Shown here piece after piece: positions 31,880 through 43,400 of a stretch of 64,000 nucleotides of DNA (the stretch's first letter is position 1; each line of letters opens with the position of its first letter). Both the position numbers and the translations under genes were made by a program. The stretch comes from Bacteroidia bacterium. Its GTDB lineage: Bacteria > Bacteroidota > Bacteroidia > JAIBAJ01. The DNA lies in NCBI GenBank assembly GCA_019695265.1, contig JAIBAJ010000003.1:1-64000 (forward strand), read 5' to 3'. The notes below the pieces were generated by a model. It had not been told where the DNA came from, did not search any database, and saw only the letters and a list, made by a program, of their open reading frames with translations.

Positions 31880-33067
31880 ATGGCAAAAGAAAAATTCGAG
31901 AGGACCAAACCTCACGTAAACATTGGTACCATTGGACACGTTGACCATGGTAAAACCACTCTTACTGCTGCTATCACTACAGTATTGGCTAACAGAGGTC
32001 TAGCTGAACTTCGTAGTTTCGATTCTATCGATAACGCTCCTGAGGAAAAAGAGCGTGGTATCACCATTAACACTGCACACGTAGAATATCAAACTGAAAA
32101 ACGTCACTATGCACACGTTGACTGTCCAGGTCACGCTGACTATGTTAAAAACATGGTTACCGGTGCTGCACAAATGGACGGAGCTATTCTAGTTGTTGCT
32201 GCAACTGATGGACCTATGCCTCAAACTCGTGAGCACATTCTTTTGGCGCGTCAGGTAGGTGTTCCAAAGATTGTTGTATTCATGAATAAAGTTGACATGG
32301 TAGACGATCCGGAGATTCTTGAATTAGTTGAGATGGAAATCCGTGATCTGTTATCATTCTACGGATTTGACGGAGATGCTACTCCAGTTATCAAAGGTTC
32401 TGCCTTAGGTGGTTTGAATAATGATGCTAAATGGGTTGAGAAAATCATGGAGTTGATGAATGCTGTTGATGAATACATTCCACTTCCTCCACGTCAAATT
32501 GACCTTCCATTCTTGATGCCGATTGAAGACGTATTCTCTATTACTGGTCGTGGTACAGTTGCTACTGGTCGTATTGAGCGTGGTATTATCACAGTAGGTG
32601 AGGAGGTTGAGATTGTTGGTATGCAAGTTGAGCGTATGAAATCAACTGTTACCGGAGTTGAAATGTTCCGTAAATTGTTGGATAAAGGTGAAGCTGGAGA
32701 TAACGTAGGTTTACTATTGCGTGGTATTGATAAAAACAATATTCGTCGTGGTATGGTTATGGCTAAACCAGGTTCTATCACTCCACATACCAAATTCAAA
32801 GCTGAGATTTACGTTTTGAAAAAAGAAGAAGGTGGACGTCACACTCCATTCCATAACAGATACCGTCCTCAATTCTATTTCCGTACAACTGACGTAACTG
32901 GAGAGATTTTGTTACCAGAAGGACGTGAAATGGTAATGCCTGGGGATAACGTTACTATCAATGTTGAACTTATCGTTCCAGTAGCTATGGATAAAGGTCT
33001 ACGTTTCGCGATTCGTGAAGGTGGACGTACCGTAGGTGCAGGTCAGGTAACTGAGATTGTAGCTTAA
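31880..33067 (+). CDS. tuf: Elongation factor Tu
   Basis: The product has 395 residues. It is the GTPase that delivers aminoacyl-tRNA to the ribosome. G1 is GHVDHGKT, the switch region carries [14 protein letters not shown]3 is [25 protein letters not shown], and G4 is MNKVDM. Domains 2 and 3 are complete to the standard C-terminus AGQVTEIVA. It sits downstream of four tRNA genes and upstream of tRNA-Trp and secE, the conserved Bacteroidota order. Codons are of the strongly expressed type in this genome (GGT, CGT rich). A 180-nt untranslated leader separates it from the tRNA cluster. Confidence 0.99.
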   Translation: MAKEKFERTKPHVNIGTIGHVDHGKTTLTAAITTVLANRGLAELRSFDSIDNAPEEKERGITINTAHVEYQTEKRHYAHVDCPGHADYVKNMVTGAAQMDGAILVVAATDGPMPQTREHILLARQVGVPKIVVFMNKVDMVDDPEILELVEMEIRDLLSFYGFDGDATPVIKGSALGGLNNDAKWVEKIMELMNAVDEYIPLPPRQIDLPFLMPIEDVFSITGRGTVATGRIERGIITVGEEVEIVGMQVERMKSTVTGVEMFRKLLDKGEAGDNVGLLLRGIDKNNIRRGMVMAKPGSITPHTKFKAEIYVLKKEEGGRHTPFHNRYRPQFYFRTTDVTGEILLPEGREMVMPGDNVTINVELIVPVAMDKGLRFAIREGGRTVGAGQVTEIVA

Positions 33068-33089
33068 TTCTAAAACAATAACATAAGTT

Positions 33090-33122
33090 AAGAAGGTGCT
33101 CTCGAATGGGGGCACCTTTCTT
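33090..33122 (+). terminator. Terminator or attenuator after tuf
   Basis: A stem of AAGAAGGTGC with GCACCTTTCTT (10-11 bp) lies 23 nt after the tuf stop. The 3' tail is only partly T (TTTCTTAG), so read-through into tRNA-Trp-secE-nusG is plausible. Confidence 0.6.
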
Positions 33123-33145
33123 AGCCTATATTGATATCAAAATTT

Positions 33146-33218
33146 ACGGGTGTAGCTCAATTGGTAGAGTAGTGGTCTCCAAAACCATTGGTTGTAGGTT
33201 CGAGTCCTGCCACCCGTG
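33146..33218 (+). tRNA. tRNA-Trp (anticodon CCA)
   Basis: The acceptor is ACGGGTG/CACCCGT with discriminator G. Anticodon stem GTGGT/ACCAT has loop CTCCAAA, T loop TTCGAGT. It ends 12 nt before the secE ATG, so the transcript must be processed. Confidence 0.95.
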
Positions 33219-33230
33219 CTAAACAGTAAC

Positions 33231-33449
33231 ATGAACAAAATAACTGAATATATCCAAGAATCCTACAGCGAACTTATGAATAAAGTTAGCTGGCCTTCTT
33301 GGCCTGAGTTGCAAGAAAGTGCAATTATTGTATTTTCCTCTTCCATCATAATTGCTGCTTTCGTATTTCTAATGGATTTCATAGTAGGAGTTAGACCTGA
33401 AGGATCAGTTTGGTCTGGATTATTAGGTTTGATTTATAGTTTGTTCTAA
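33231..33449 (+). CDS. secE: Preprotein translocase subunit SecE
   Basis: The product has 72 residues, the short single-TM form of SecE. The start at 33231 (MNKITEYIQESYSELMNKVSWPSWPELQ) is chosen because the frame upstream enters tRNA-Trp. The conserved amphipathic cytosolic helix with KVSWPSWPELQESA is followed by one membrane helix (IIVFSSSIIIAAFVFLMDFIVG). With SecY and SecG it forms the protein-conducting channel of the inner membrane. It is followed by nusG 18 nt later. Confidence 0.95.
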   Translation: MNKITEYIQESYSELMNKVSWPSWPELQESAIIVFSSSIIIAAFVFLMDFIVGVRPEGSVWSGLLGLIYSLF

Positions 33450-33467
33450 ACCTTAATCTTTTGTACG

Positions 33468-34019
33468 ATGAGTGATGTTAATGTAAAAAAGTGGTATGTT
33501 GTTAAGGCAGTGAGTGGACAAGAGAAGAAAGTGAAGGAACTTATCCAATCGGAGATTATCCATAACAAGCTTGAGGAATATGTTGCACAGGTATTAATTC
33601 CTACAGAGAAGGTTTATCAGATTAGGAATGGTAAGAAGATTCAAAAGGAAAAGAGTTATTTACCTGGCTATATTTTAATTGAGGCGGTATTAGTTGGTGA
33701 AGTTCCACACGTTATAAAAAACATTAATGGAGTTGTTGGATTTTTAGGAGCATCTAAAGGTAGTGAACCATTGCCTTTGCGTCAGTCTGAAGTAAATCGT
33801 ATTTTAGGTAAAGTAGATGAGCTTGCTGATGCAGCAACAGAATTGAATAATCCATTTATTGTGGGTGAATCAGTTAAAGTTATCGATGGACCTTTCAATA
33901 GCTTTACCGGAATAATTGAAGAGATTAATGAAGAGAAGAAGAAGTTGAAAGTAATGGTTAAGATATTTGGACGTAAAACTCCATTGGAGCTTAGCTACAT
34001 GCAGGTTGAAAAGACCTAG
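33468..34019 (+). CDS. nusG: Transcription termination/antitermination factor NusG
   Basis: The product has 183 residues. The NGN domain (KKWYVVKAVSGQEKKVKELI, YLPGYILIEAVL, VGFLGASKGSEPLPL) is followed by a KOW domain (FIVGESVKVIDGPFNSFTGIIEEINEEKKKLKVMVKIFGRKTPLELSYMQVEK). Both match NusG, which binds RNA polymerase and links it to Rho or the ribosome. Its usual partner genes flank it. A strong intrinsic terminator follows, so the L11 operon has its own promoter. Confidence 0.98.
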   Translation: MSDVNVKKWYVVKAVSGQEKKVKELIQSEIIHNKLEEYVAQVLIPTEKVYQIRNGKKIQKEKSYLPGYILIEAVLVGEVPHVIKNINGVVGFLGASKGSEPLPLRQSEVNRILGKVDELADAATELNNPFIVGESVKVIDGPFNSFTGIIEEINEEKKKLKVMVKIFGRKTPLELSYMQVEKT

Positions 34020-34040
34020 TCTAAAATTTAGAAGTATAAA

Positions 34041-34073
34041 AGAGCCAATTAGTAAAATGATTGGCTCTTTTTA
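34041..34073 (+). terminator. Intrinsic terminator after nusG
   Basis: A 9-bp stem AGAGCCAAT/ATTGGCTCT with a 10-nt loop is followed by TTTTTA. It separates secE-nusG from rplK. Confidence 0.85.
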
Positions 34074-34132
34074 TTTGGAATAGTAGATAATCAAATTTAA
34101 ATTATTTTTTTTCTGCGAATTAAATTAATGTT

Positions 34133-34140
34133 TATCTTTG
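34133..34140 (+). promoter_or_regulatory. -7 box of the L11 operon promoter
   Basis: TATCTTTG exactly matches TAnnTTTG. The upstream -33 TTG is not clear (the region is a T-run). It lies 180 nt before rplK and directly after the nusG terminator. Confidence 0.45.
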
Positions 34141-34319
34141 CACCCCTTTTCGACTTCCTTCTATCAAAATTCAGTCCAAAGTTTACAATTGATAGAGTTA
34201 GGAAGTTAGAGAAGTTTAGTAAATGAAAAACGCATTGAACTTGTCCCTAAGCTAAATTGCTTCCTAGACTAGGTTGATCGGTTCAATAATCAAACAATAA
34301 ATAATAAGTAACAAAAACA
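34141..34319 (+). other. Untranslated leader of the L11 operon
   Basis: About 180 nt lie between the probable start site and rplK, with no open frame of note. Inverted segments such as AGGAAG (34200-34205) and CTTCCTAG (34261-34268) could pair. In E. coli, L1 represses its own operon through a leader site; whether this leader does the same was not determined from sequence. Confidence 0.4.
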
Positions 34320-34760
34320 ATGGCAAAAGAAGTAAGTGCGTTGATTAAGTTACAGGTAAAAGGCGGCGCTGCGAATCCATCGCCACCAATCGGACCTGCT
34401 TTAGGTGCGAAGGGTGTGAACATCATGGAGTTTTGCAAGCAGTTTAATGCACGTACCCAGGATAAACCTGGCCAAGTGTTACCTGTAATTATCACAGTTT
34501 ACGCCGACAAATCGTTTGATTTCATTATCAAAACTCCGCCGGTTGCCATCCAGTTGCTAGATGCTGCGAAAATCAAAGCTGGTTCAGCAGAGCCTAATCG
34601 TAAAAGAGTAGGTTCAGTGAATTGGACTCAAGTTCGCAGTATTGCTGAGGCTAAGATGCCAGACTTAAACTGTTTCACAATTGAATCAGCAATGAGTATG
34701 GTAGCAGGTACAGCTCGTAGCATGGGTATCGCAATCGATGGAGAATCACCTTTAAAATAA
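34320..34760 (+). CDS. rplK: 50S ribosomal protein L11
   Basis: The product has 146 residues and begins [29 protein letters not shown], the classic L11 N-terminal domain with [25 protein letters not shown]. The C-terminal rRNA-binding domain is complete ([15 protein letters not shown]). L11 forms the GTPase-associated centre with 23S rRNA and the L10/L12 stalk. Followed by rplA after 28 nt. Confidence 0.99.
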   Translation: MAKEVSALIKLQVKGGAANPSPPIGPALGAKGVNIMEFCKQFNARTQDKPGQVLPVIITVYADKSFDFIIKTPPVAIQLLDAAKIKAGSAEPNRKRVGSVNWTQVRSIAEAKMPDLNCFTIESAMSMVAGTARSMGIAIDGESPLK

Positions 34761-34788
34761 GGTAAATTTAATTTATTAATCAACAAAA

Positions 34789-35484
34789 ATGGCAAGAATT
34801 CCAAAAAAACGCAAAGCTATTTTAGCTAAGCTTGACCAGAAGGCATCATACGATCTGGCAAAAGCTGCTGCTTTGGTAAAGGAAATCTCCACCACCAAAT
34901 TTGATGCATCAGTCGATCTGGCTGTACGTTTGGGAGTTGATCCACGTAAAGCCAATCAAATGGTTCGTGGTATTGTAACTCTCCCTCACGGAACAGGTAA
35001 GACTGTGCGTGTTTTGGTGTTGTGTACGCCTGACAAAGAAGCTGAGGCAAAAGCTGCCGGTGCTGATCATGTTGGGTTGGATGATTACCTTGAGAAAATC
35101 AAAGGTGGCTGGACAGATGTTGATGTGATCATTACCATGCCAAGTGTTATGGCCAAATTAGGACCATTGGGTAGAATTCTCGGACCACGAGGTTTGATGC
35201 CAAATCCTAAGACTGGTACTGTAACCATGGAAGTAGGAAAAGCAGTGACTGAAGTAAAAGGCGGTAAAATCGACTTTAAAGTTGATAAAACCGGTATCGT
35301 TCACTCTTCTATAGGTAAAGTGTCATTCGACGCAGCTAAACTAGCAGAAAATGCAAATGAGCTGATTTCTACTATCATCAAATTGAAACCATCATCGGCA
35401 AAAGGAGCTTACATCAAATCTATTTATTTGAGTAGCACCATGAGTCCAAGTGTTTCAATTGATACTAAATCGGTTGGTGCCTAA
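34789..35484 (+). CDS. rplA: 50S ribosomal protein L1
   Basis: The product has 231 residues. The two-domain L1 fold is supported by [35 protein letters not shown], the domain II segment [32 protein letters not shown], and the return to domain [24 protein letters not shown]. It binds 23S rRNA at the mobile stalk and in many bacteria is the translational repressor of its operon. Followed by rplJ after 28 nt. Confidence 0.99.
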   Translation: MARIPKKRKAILAKLDQKASYDLAKAAALVKEISTTKFDASVDLAVRLGVDPRKANQMVRGIVTLPHGTGKTVRVLVLCTPDKEAEAKAAGADHVGLDDYLEKIKGGWTDVDVIITMPSVMAKLGPLGRILGPRGLMPNPKTGTVTMEVGKAVTEVKGGKIDFKVDKTGIVHSSIGKVSFDAAKLAENANELISTIIKLKPSSAKGAYIKSIYLSSTMSPSVSIDTKSVGA

Positions 35485-35512
35485 TTTTTAACCTCTTCGT
35501 TATCCAAAAAAA

Positions 35513-36037
35513 ATGAACAAAAACGAAAAAAATGAGGTGATTGACAGTATCGTAGCCTTGTTGGAAGGTAACACTAGCTTTTACCTTGCTGACATTTCAG
35601 GTCTTACGGCAGAAAAAACAAGTTTATTACGTCGCCAATGCTTTGGAAGTAATATTCAATTGACAGTTGCCAAAAATACCTTGATTAAAAAGGCATTAGA
35701 GCGTCAGAATAAAGATTACGGTAACATCTACGACGTATTGCACGGTGGAACGTCTATCCTTGTGGCTGAAGATTACAAAGCCCCTGCTAAACTGATTAAA
35801 GAGTTTCGCAAATCAAGTGATAAACCTATCCTTAAAGCTGCTTATGTTCAAGAAACCGTATTCATTGGTGACAACCAATTAGAAGCGCTTGTAAAAATCA
35901 AATCCAAAAACGAACTTATTGGTGAAGTTATTGGATTACTGCAATCTCCAGCTAAAAATGTTATCTCAGGACTTAAAGGTAGTGCCGGTGGAAAAATCGC
36001 AGGCCTCGTTAAGACTCTTCAAGATCGCAATGCTTAA
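35513..36037 (+). CDS. rplJ: 50S ribosomal protein L10
   Basis: The product has 174 residues. The N-terminal rRNA-binding part (SFYLADISGLTAEKTSLLRRQCFGSNIQLTVAKNTLIKKAL) and FRKSSDKPILKAAYV are characteristic. The C-terminal helix that carries L7/L12 dimers is present but short (NVISGLKGSAGGKIAGLVKTLQDRNA), so about two dimers may bind, as in many bacteria. It is followed by rplL after 60 nt. Confidence 0.98.
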   Translation: MNKNEKNEVIDSIVALLEGNTSFYLADISGLTAEKTSLLRRQCFGSNIQLTVAKNTLIKKALERQNKDYGNIYDVLHGGTSILVAEDYKAPAKLIKEFRKSSDKPILKAAYVQETVFIGDNQLEALVKIKSKNELIGEVIGLLQSPAKNVISGLKGSAGGKIAGLVKTLQDRNA

Positions 36038-36097
36038 TCGCAAAAAATCAAAAATCAATCTTTTTTTAAATTACAAATCTCTAAAAATTAAATAAAA

Positions 36098-36478
36098 ATG
36101 GCAGATCTTAAAGCTTTCGCAGAACAGTTGGTTAACCTAACTGTTAAAGAAGTAAATGAACTTGCTCAAATCCTTAAAGACGAATATGGTATTGAACCAG
36201 CAGCTGCTGCAGTTGCTGTTGCAGCCCCTGCCGGTGGTGGAGACGCTCCTGCTGCTGCTGCTGAAAAAACCACATTTGACGTTGTACTTACCTCTGGTGG
36301 TCAAGCTAAACTAGGTGTTGTGAAACTTGTAAAAGAAATCACTGGACTTGGTTTGAAAGAAGCTAAGGATTTAGTTGATGCAGCTCCTAAAGCCGTTAAA
36401 GAAGGCGTTTCTAAGGAAGAAGCAGAATCAATTAAAGCTCAACTTGTTGAAGCTGGTGCTGAAGTCGAAATTAAGTAA
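36098..36478 (+). CDS. rplL: 50S ribosomal protein L7/L12
   Basis: The product has 126 residues. The N-terminal dimerisation domain ([27 protein letters not shown]) is followed by an Ala/Gly-rich hinge ([23 protein letters not shown]) and a C-terminal factor-binding domain ([37 protein letters not shown]). It recruits elongation factors to the ribosome. A 12-bp hairpin lies just downstream, before rpoB. Confidence 0.99.
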   Translation: MADLKAFAEQLVNLTVKEVNELAQILKDEYGIEPAAAAVAVAAPAGGGDAPAAAAEKTTFDVVLTSGGQAKLGVVKLVKEITGLGLKEAKDLVDAAPKAVKEGVSKEEAESIKAQLVEAGAEVEIK

Positions 36479-36498
36479 GCTTTAACCGGTAATATTTT

Positions 36499-36547
36499 GG
36501 TTCAGCAGTCCTACTCTGGTAGACTGCTGAACCCTTTTGTGTTTTGT
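36499..36547 (+). terminator. Attenuator hairpin between rplL and rpoB
   Basis: A perfect 12-bp stem GGTTCAGCAGTC/GACTGCTGAACC (loop 11 nt) is followed by CTTTTGTGTTTTG. The tail is T-rich but interrupted, so partial termination is expected, as at the rplL-rpoB attenuator of E. coli. Confidence 0.78.
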
Positions 36548-36587
36548 AGGTATCCAGAATTATTAAACGAATTTAAAAGATTTTACC

Positions 36588-39500
36588 TTGGACAATAAAC
36601 TCCAAAACCAACGGATTAATTTTGCTAGTGCTAGATCTCTTGCAAATTATCCTGACTTTCTCGAAATCCAATTAAAATCCTTCCAAGATTTTTTCCAGTT
36701 TGAAACAACTCCGGAAAATAGAAGTCAGGAAGGTTTGTTTAAAGTTTTCTCCGAAAACTTTCCAATTACTGACGCACGAAATAATTTCGTGTTAGAATTT
36801 ATTGACTATTTCATTGACCCACCTCGTTATTCCATTGATGAATGTATTGAGAGGGGATTAACATATAGTGTTCCTCTTAAAGCTAAATTGAAGCTTTATT
36901 GCACAGATCCTGAGCATGAGGATTTTGAAACTATAGTTCAGGATGTATATCTAGGAACCATTCCTTATATGACTCCTAAGGGTACCTTTGTAATTAATGG
37001 TGCTGAACGAGTTGTTGTTTCTCAATTGCATCGTTCTCCAGGTGTTTTCTTTGGACAAAGCTATCATGCTAATGGTACTAAACTCTATTCAGCAAGGGTT
37101 ATTCCTTTCAAAGGAAGTTGGATTGAATTTGCAACAGACATCAATAGTGTCATGTATGCCTATATCGATCGTAAGAAAAAGTTGCCTGTTACTACATTAC
37201 TTCGTGCCATAGGCTTTGAGAGTGATAAAGCAATTCTTGAAATATTTAATCTTGCCGACGAGATTAAAGTAAGTAAAGCTGCACTTAAAAAGGTAGTGGG
37301 TAGAAGATTAGCTGCCAGAGTTCTTAGAACCTGGATTGAGGATTTTGTTGATGAAGATACCGGAGAGGTAGTTTCTATCGAGCGTAATGAAGTTCTTGTA
37401 GAGCGTGAAGTTACCTTATCGAACGATCATATTGATTTAATTGCAGATGCAGGTGTTAAATCAATTATTCTTCACAAAGAAGAACATGAAAGTGTAGACT
37501 TTTCCATTATTTATAATACCTTACAAAAGGATACTTCTAATTCTGAAAAAGAAGCTGTTGAGCAAATTTATCGTATTTTACGTAATGCTGAACCACCTGA
37601 TGAGGAAACAGCTCGCGGGATTATTGAAAAATTATTCTTTTCAGATAAACGTTATGATTTAGGTGAGGTTGGACGTTACCGAATTAATAAAAAGTTGGGA
37701 CTTTCGACACCATCTGATGTGAAAGTTTTGACTAGAGAAGATATTATTTCCATTATCAAGTATCTCATTCAGTTGATTAATTCCAAAGCAGATGTAGATG
37801 ATATTGACCACTTGTCAAATCGTCGTGTACGGACTGTTGGTGAGCAACTGTATGGTCAGTTTGGTGTTGGTTTGGCTCGTATGGCTAGAACCATTCGCGA
37901 AAGAATGAATGTTAGGGATAATGAGGTCTTCACCCCTACAGACTTAATTAATGCCAAAACACTTTCTTCTGTAATTAATTCATTCTTTGGAACCAATCAG
38001 TTGAGCCAATTTATGGACCAAACTAATCCATTGAGTGAAATTACACACAAACGTAGGTTATCTGCCCTTGGACCCGGTGGTCTATCGAGAGAGAGAGCAG
38101 GTTTCGAGGTGCGTGACGTTCACTACACTCACTATGGTCGTTTGTGTACTATTGAAACTCCTGAAGGACCAAACATTGGTTTGATTTCTTCTTTATGTGT
38201 TTTTGCTAAAATTAATCGTTTAGGATTTATTGAGACTCCTTACAGAAATATCGTTGATGGAAAGGTTGATCTTAAAAATGATCCTAAGTATTTAAGTGCA
38301 GAGGAAGAAGAAGTACATACAATTGCCCAGGCTGTAGCCGACTATGATAAGGAAGGAAATTTCCAAACTCCTAGAATTAAGGCTCGTTTCCAGGGAGATT
38401 TCCCTATTATGGATCCGAAGTTGGTTCAATTGATGGACGTAGCTCCTAACCAAATTGCATCCATTGCTGCTTCTTTAATTCCTTTCCTTGAGCACGATGA
38501 CGCTAACCGTGCTTTGATGGGATCGAATATGATGAGACAAGCTGTTCCTTTGCTTAGACCTGAGGCTCCATTTGTAGGTACAGGTTTAGAAGGTCCGGTA
38601 GCTCGTGATTCTAGGGTTCTAATTAATGCTGAAGGCGATGGAGTAGTTGAATACGTTGATGCTAACTACATTACCATTCGTTACAATAGAACAGAGGAAG
38701 AGAAAAGTTTGAGTTTTGATGACGATGTTAGAACTTACAAACTTGTTAAATTCCGGAAAACGAACCAAAGTACTTGTGTTAACTTGAAACCAATCGTAAG
38801 AAAGGGTGAGAAAGTTAGAGAAGGACAAGTATTATGTGAAGGTTATGCAACCCAGCAAGGTGAATTAGCATTAGGCCGAAATTTGAAAGTAGCTTTCATG
38901 CCTTGGAAAGGTTATAACTTTGAAGATGCGATTGTGATTTCTGAAAGAGTAGTTAAAGATGATATTTTTACCTCTCTGCATATTGAAGAGTACATCTTGG
39001 AAGTTCGTGACACCAAACGTGGTTTGGAAGAATTGACTTCTGATATTCCCAACGTTTCTGAAGAAGCCACAAAAGAACTAGATAAAAATGGTTTGATAAG
39101 AGTTGGTGCTGAAGTTAAGCCTGGTGATATTTTAATTGGTAAAATTACTCCTAAGGGGGAAACTGATCCATCACCGGAAGAGAAACTTTTGCGTGCTATC
39201 TTTGGAGATAAAGCAGGAGATGTTAAAGATGCTTCGTTAAAAGCGCCACCTTCACTTAGTGGTGTTGTAATTGACAAAAAGCTTTTCTCTAAAGCCATTA
39301 AAGATAAGAAATCTAAAAATGAAGAGAAAGTCCTATTAGACAAAATTGAAGCTGAATTCAATGGACAAGTAGCCGATTTGAAGAATAAACTTATTGATAA
39401 GTTGTTCAATTTAGTAAACGGAAAAACTTCACAAGGTGTTCAAACTGTTTATAAGGAAGTTATCATTGCAAAGGGTACTAAGTTTACACAAAAAATGTTG

Positions 39501-40397
39501 CAAAACATTGATTATCAAAATGTAAACCCAACTAACTGGACCACTGATAAAGATAAGAATAAGCAGATTAAACAGTTGCTTCACAATTATAACATTAAGT
39601 ATAACGATTTACTTGGTGTTTATAAAAGGAAGAAATATAATATCACCATAGGAGATGAGCTACCACAAGGAATAGTTCAGTTAGCAAAAGTTTACATTGC
39701 ACGTAAACGTAAATTGAAAGTAGGTGATAAAATGGCGGGTCGACATGGAAATAAGGGTATTGTTGCTCGAATTGTTCGTGATGAAGATATGCCATTTTTG
39801 GAAGATGGAACTCCTGTGGATATCGTTCTTAATCCTTTGGGTGTACCATCAAGGATGAACTTAGGACAAATCTACGAAACTGTTCTTGCATGGGCCGGTA
39901 AAGAATTGGGACTAAAATTTGCAACTCCAATTTTTGATGGTGCAAGTTTGGACGATATTAATCACTATACTGATCAAGCAGGAATACCACGTTATGGTAG
40001 AACCTTCCTTTGTGATGGTGGAACTGGTGAGAAGTTTGACCAACCTGCAACAGTTGGAATTATCTATATGTTGAAACTAGGCCACATGGTTGATGATAAA
40101 ATGCATGCCAGGTCTATTGGTCCATACTCTCTAATTACCCAACAACCACTTGGAGGTAAAGCTCAATTTGGAGGTCAAAGATTTGGAGAGATGGAGGTTT
40201 GGGCTCTGGAAGCATTTGGAGCAGCGAATATCCTACAAGAGATTTTGACTATTAAATCAGATGATGTTGTGGGAAGAGCTAAAGCATATGAGTCCATTGT
40301 TAAAGGTGAACCAATGCCTACTCCTGGTATTCCCGAATCTTTCAATGTATTGTTGCATGAGTTGCGCGGACTTTGCTTGGATGTTACACTAGACTAG
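36588..40397 (+). CDS. rpoB: RNA polymerase beta subunit
   Basis: The product has 1269 residues, normal for Bacteroidota. The start codon is TTG ([18 protein letters not shown]); no ATG or GTG fits upstream. The rifampicin region is present and of the usual form ([68 protein letters not shown]), as are [19 protein letters not shown] and the C-terminal [32 protein letters not shown]. It is flanked by hairpins on both sides. Confidence 0.99.
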   Translation: MDNKLQNQRINFASARSLANYPDFLEIQLKSFQDFFQFETTPENRSQEGLFKVFSENFPITDARNNFVLEFIDYFIDPPRYSIDECIERGLTYSVPLKAKLKLYCTDPEHEDFETIVQDVYLGTIPYMTPKGTFVINGAERVVVSQLHRSPGVFFGQSYHANGTKLYSARVIPFKGSWIEFATDINSVMYAYIDRKKKLPVTTLLRAIGFESDKAILEIFNLADEIKVSKAALKKVVGRRLAARVLRTWIEDFVDEDTGEVVSIERNEVLVEREVTLSNDHIDLIADAGVKSIILHKEEHESVDFSIIYNTLQKDTSNSEKEAVEQIYRILRNAEPPDEETARGIIEKLFFSDKRYDLGEVGRYRINKKLGLSTPSDVKVLTREDIISIIKYLIQLINSKADVDDIDHLSNRRVRTVGEQLYGQFGVGLARMARTIRERMNVRDNEVFTPTDLINAKTLSSVINSFFGTNQLSQFMDQTNPLSEITHKRRLSALGPGGLSRERAGFEVRDVHYTHYGRLCTIETPEGPNIGLISSLCVFAKINRLGFIETPYRNIVDGKVDLKNDPKYLSAEEEEVHTIAQAVADYDKEGNFQTPRIKARFQGDFPIMDPKLVQLMDVAPNQIASIAASLIPFLEHDDANRALMGSNMMRQAVPLLRPEAPFVGTGLEGPVARDSRVLINAEGDGVVEYVDANYITIRYNRTEEEKSLSFDDDVRTYKLVKFRKTNQSTCVNLKPIVRKGEKVREGQVLCEGYATQQGELALGRNLKVAFMPWKGYNFEDAIVISERVVKDDIFTSLHIEEYILEVRDTKRGLEELTSDIPNVSEEATKELDKNGLIRVGAEVKPGDILIGKITPKGETDPSPEEKLLRAIFGDKAGDVKDASLKAPPSLSGVVIDKKLFSKAIKDKKSKNEEKVLLDKIEAEFNGQVADLKNKLIDKLFNLVNGKTSQGVQTVYKEVIIAKGTKFTQKMLQNIDYQNVNPTNWTTDKDKNKQIKQLLHNYNIKYNDLLGVYKRKKYNITIGDELPQGIVQLAKVYIARKRKLKVGDKMAGRHGNKGIVARIVRDEDMPFLEDGTPVDIVLNPLGVPSRMNLGQIYETVLAWAGKELGLKFATPIFDGASLDDINHYTDQAGIPRYGRTFLCDGGTGEKFDQPATVGIIYMLKLGHMVDDKMHARSIGPYSLITQQPLGGKAQFGGQRFGEMEVWALEAFGAANILQEILTIKSDDVVGRAKAYESIVKGEPMPTPGIPESFNVLLHELRGLCLDVTLD

Positions 40398-40407
40398 ATT
40401 TTAATAT

Positions 40408-40441
40408 GCCTCTTACCATTTTTTGGTAAGAGGCTTTTTTT
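40408..40441 (+). terminator. Intrinsic terminator between rpoB and rpoC
   Basis: A perfect 10-bp stem GCCTCTTACC/GGTAAGAGGC with loop ATTTTTT and seven T lies 10 nt after the rpoB stop and ends 35 nt before rpoC. It looks fully functional although the two subunits must be made in equal amounts. Confidence 0.85.
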
Positions 40442-40476
40442 GCTTGTAATCAATAATTAACCTTTATTCCTGACAC

Positions 40477-43400
40477 ATGTCAAACAAAAAGGAAATTAAA
40501 CTAAAAACTAACTTCACCAAAATCATCATCGGATTGGCTTCGCCTGAGAAAATTCTTGAGCGTTCGAGTGGTGAGGTGTTAAAGCCTGAAACTATTAACT
40601 ATCGTACATACAAACCTGAACGTGATGGTTTGTTTTGCGAAAGAATTTTCGGTCCTGTAAAGGATTGGGAATGTCATTGCGGTAAATACAAGCGCATTCG
40701 ATACAAAGGAATTATCTGTGATCGTTGTGGTGTTGAAGTTACCGAGAAAAAAGTACGCCGTGAACGTATGGGGCATATTACCCTAACTGTTCCGGTTGCT
40801 CATATTTGGTATTTCCGTTCATTGCCGAATAAAATTGGTTATTTGTTGGGATTACCGACCAAAAAATTGGATTCCATTATTTACTATGAACGTTATGTGG
40901 TTTGCCAACCTGGTATTAAAGCTGCAGATGGGGTTAATTTATTGGATTTCTTAACTGAGGATGAGTATCTTGATATTCTTGAAACTCTTCCTAAAGATAA
41001 CCAATATCTTGATGACAGTGATCCAAATAAGTTCATTGCCAAAATGGGTGCAGAAGCACTTCAAGTATTGTTGAGTCGTATTAATTTGGATGAATTATCT
41101 TTCTTTTTGCGTCACAAAGCCAACAATGAAACTTCTCAACAAAGGAAAACAGAAGCATTGAAACGTTTGCAAGTAGTAGAAGCTTTCCGTTCAGCTAATT
41201 CCCATATGGAGAATAGACCGGAATGGATGCTTGTAAAAGTTGTTCCGGTTATTCCACCAGAATTGCGTCCTTTGGTTCCTTTGGATGGAGGTCGATTTGC
41301 TACTTCCGACTTAAACGACTTATATCGTAGGGTTATTATCCGTAATAATCGTTTAAAACGTTTAATTGAGATTAAGGCTCCTGAGGTAATCCTTAGAAAT
41401 GAAAAAAGGATGCTTCAAGAAGCGGTTGATTCTTTGTTAGATAATTCTCGGAAATCAAACGCAGTAAAAACGGAATCAAATAGAGCACTTAAGTCATTAT
41501 CAGATAGTCTTAAAGGTAAACAAGGTCGTTTCCGTCAAAACTTATTAGGAAAAAGGGTAGACTACTCGGCTCGTTCTGTTATTGTTGTTGGTCCAGAATT
41601 GAAACTTCACGAGTGCGGTTTGCCTAAAGATATGGCTGCTGAACTTTACAAGCCTTTTATCATTCGCAAAATGTTGGAAAGAGGTATTGTAAAAACTGTG
41701 AAATCTGCTAAGAAAATCGTTGATCGCAAAGATCCGGTTGTTTGGGATATTTTGGAGAATGTATTAAAAGGACATCCTGTTCTATTAAACCGTGCCCCAA
41801 CTTTGCACCGACTTGGTATTCAGGCTTTCCAACCTAAATTGATAGAAGGAAAGGCTATTCAATTGCATCCTTTGGTTTGTACAGCCTTCAATGCTGACTT
41901 TGATGGTGACCAAATGGCGGTGCATGTACCTCTTGGACATGCTGCTGTTTTGGAAGCTCAAATGCTAATGCTTGCAGCTCACAATATCCTTAATCCGGCG
42001 AATGGAGCACCAATTACTGTACCTTCTCAGGACATGGTTCTTGGATTGTATTACATGACCAAAGGGAAGAAAACTGCAGCAGATATTGTAGTTAAAGGAC
42101 AAGGTTTGGCTTTTTATTCACCAGAAGAAGTTATAGTAGCTCACAACGAGAAAAAAGTTGACTTACATGCCTGGATAAAAGTTAAGGTTAATGTTTTGGA
42201 TGAAAACGGCGATTTAACTTTAAAGCTGATTGAAACTACGGTTGGTAGAGTATTATTTAACCAAGTTGTTCCTGCTAATGTTGGTTTTATCAATGAACTT
42301 TTGACTAAAAAATCATTAAGAGATATTATTGGTCAAATTTTGAAAAGAACCGGTATTGCTACTACTGCCAAATTCCTTGACGACATTAAGGAACTTGGAT
42401 TTATGAGTGCCTTCCGTGGAGGACTTTCCTTTAATCTTGGTGACGTAATTATCCCTGATGAGAAAGAAACTTTATTGAAAACCGCTAATGAGCAAGTTAC
42501 AGAGGTAATAAGCAATTTTGAAGCGGGTTTCATTACCAATAACGAGCGTTATAATCAGATTATTGACATTTGGACACATACGAATAGCCGACTTACACAA
42601 GTGGTTATGAATAAAATGACGAATGACAAGCAAGGATTTAACTCTGTTTATATGATGCTTGATTCCGGAGCCCGTGGTTCTAAAGAGCAAATTCGTCAGT
42701 TGGCCGGTATGCGTGGTTTGATGGCTAAGCCTCAGAAAGGTGCAGGTAGTGGAGAAATTATTGAAAACCCGATTCTTTCAAACTTTAAGGAAGGATTATC
42801 CATTCTGGAGTACTTTATTTCTACCCATGGTGCTCGTAAAGGTTTGGCTGATACCGCATTGAAAACTGCTGATGCCGGTTACCTAACTCGTCGTTTGGTG
42901 GATGTTGCACAAGATGTAATTATTACTGAACCTGATTGTGGAACTTTACGCGGTTTGGTTGCCACAGCCTTGAAGAATAATGACGAGGAGGTTGAATCGT
43001 TGTATGATCGTATTTTAGGTCGTACTTCAGTTCATGATATTTACCATCCGCAAACAGGTGAGCTTATCATCAATAGTGGTGATGAGTTTACTGAAGAAAT
43101 TGCTGTAGCTATTGAAGAGTCACCAATTGAAGCTGTTGAAATTCGTTCAGTATTGACCTGCGAATCTCGCCGCGGTGTTTGTTCAAAATGTTATGGACGT
43201 AACCTTGCTTCCGGTAAAATGGTTCAGAAAGGTGAAGCGGCTGGGGTTATCGCAGCTCAATCTATCGGTGAACCCGGTACCCAATTAACCTTGCGTACCT
43301 TCCACGTAGGTGGTGCCGCTATGCGTATTGCCTCTGAATCAAAAATTGAAGCCAAATACGATGGTATCATTGAAATTGATGAATTGAGAACTGTTGCCGG

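Noticed and set aside
38912-39409. 165-codon antisense frame inside rpoB
   Set aside because: It is opposite a fully conserved essential gene; Ser/Leu-rich composition as expected from an antisense shadow.
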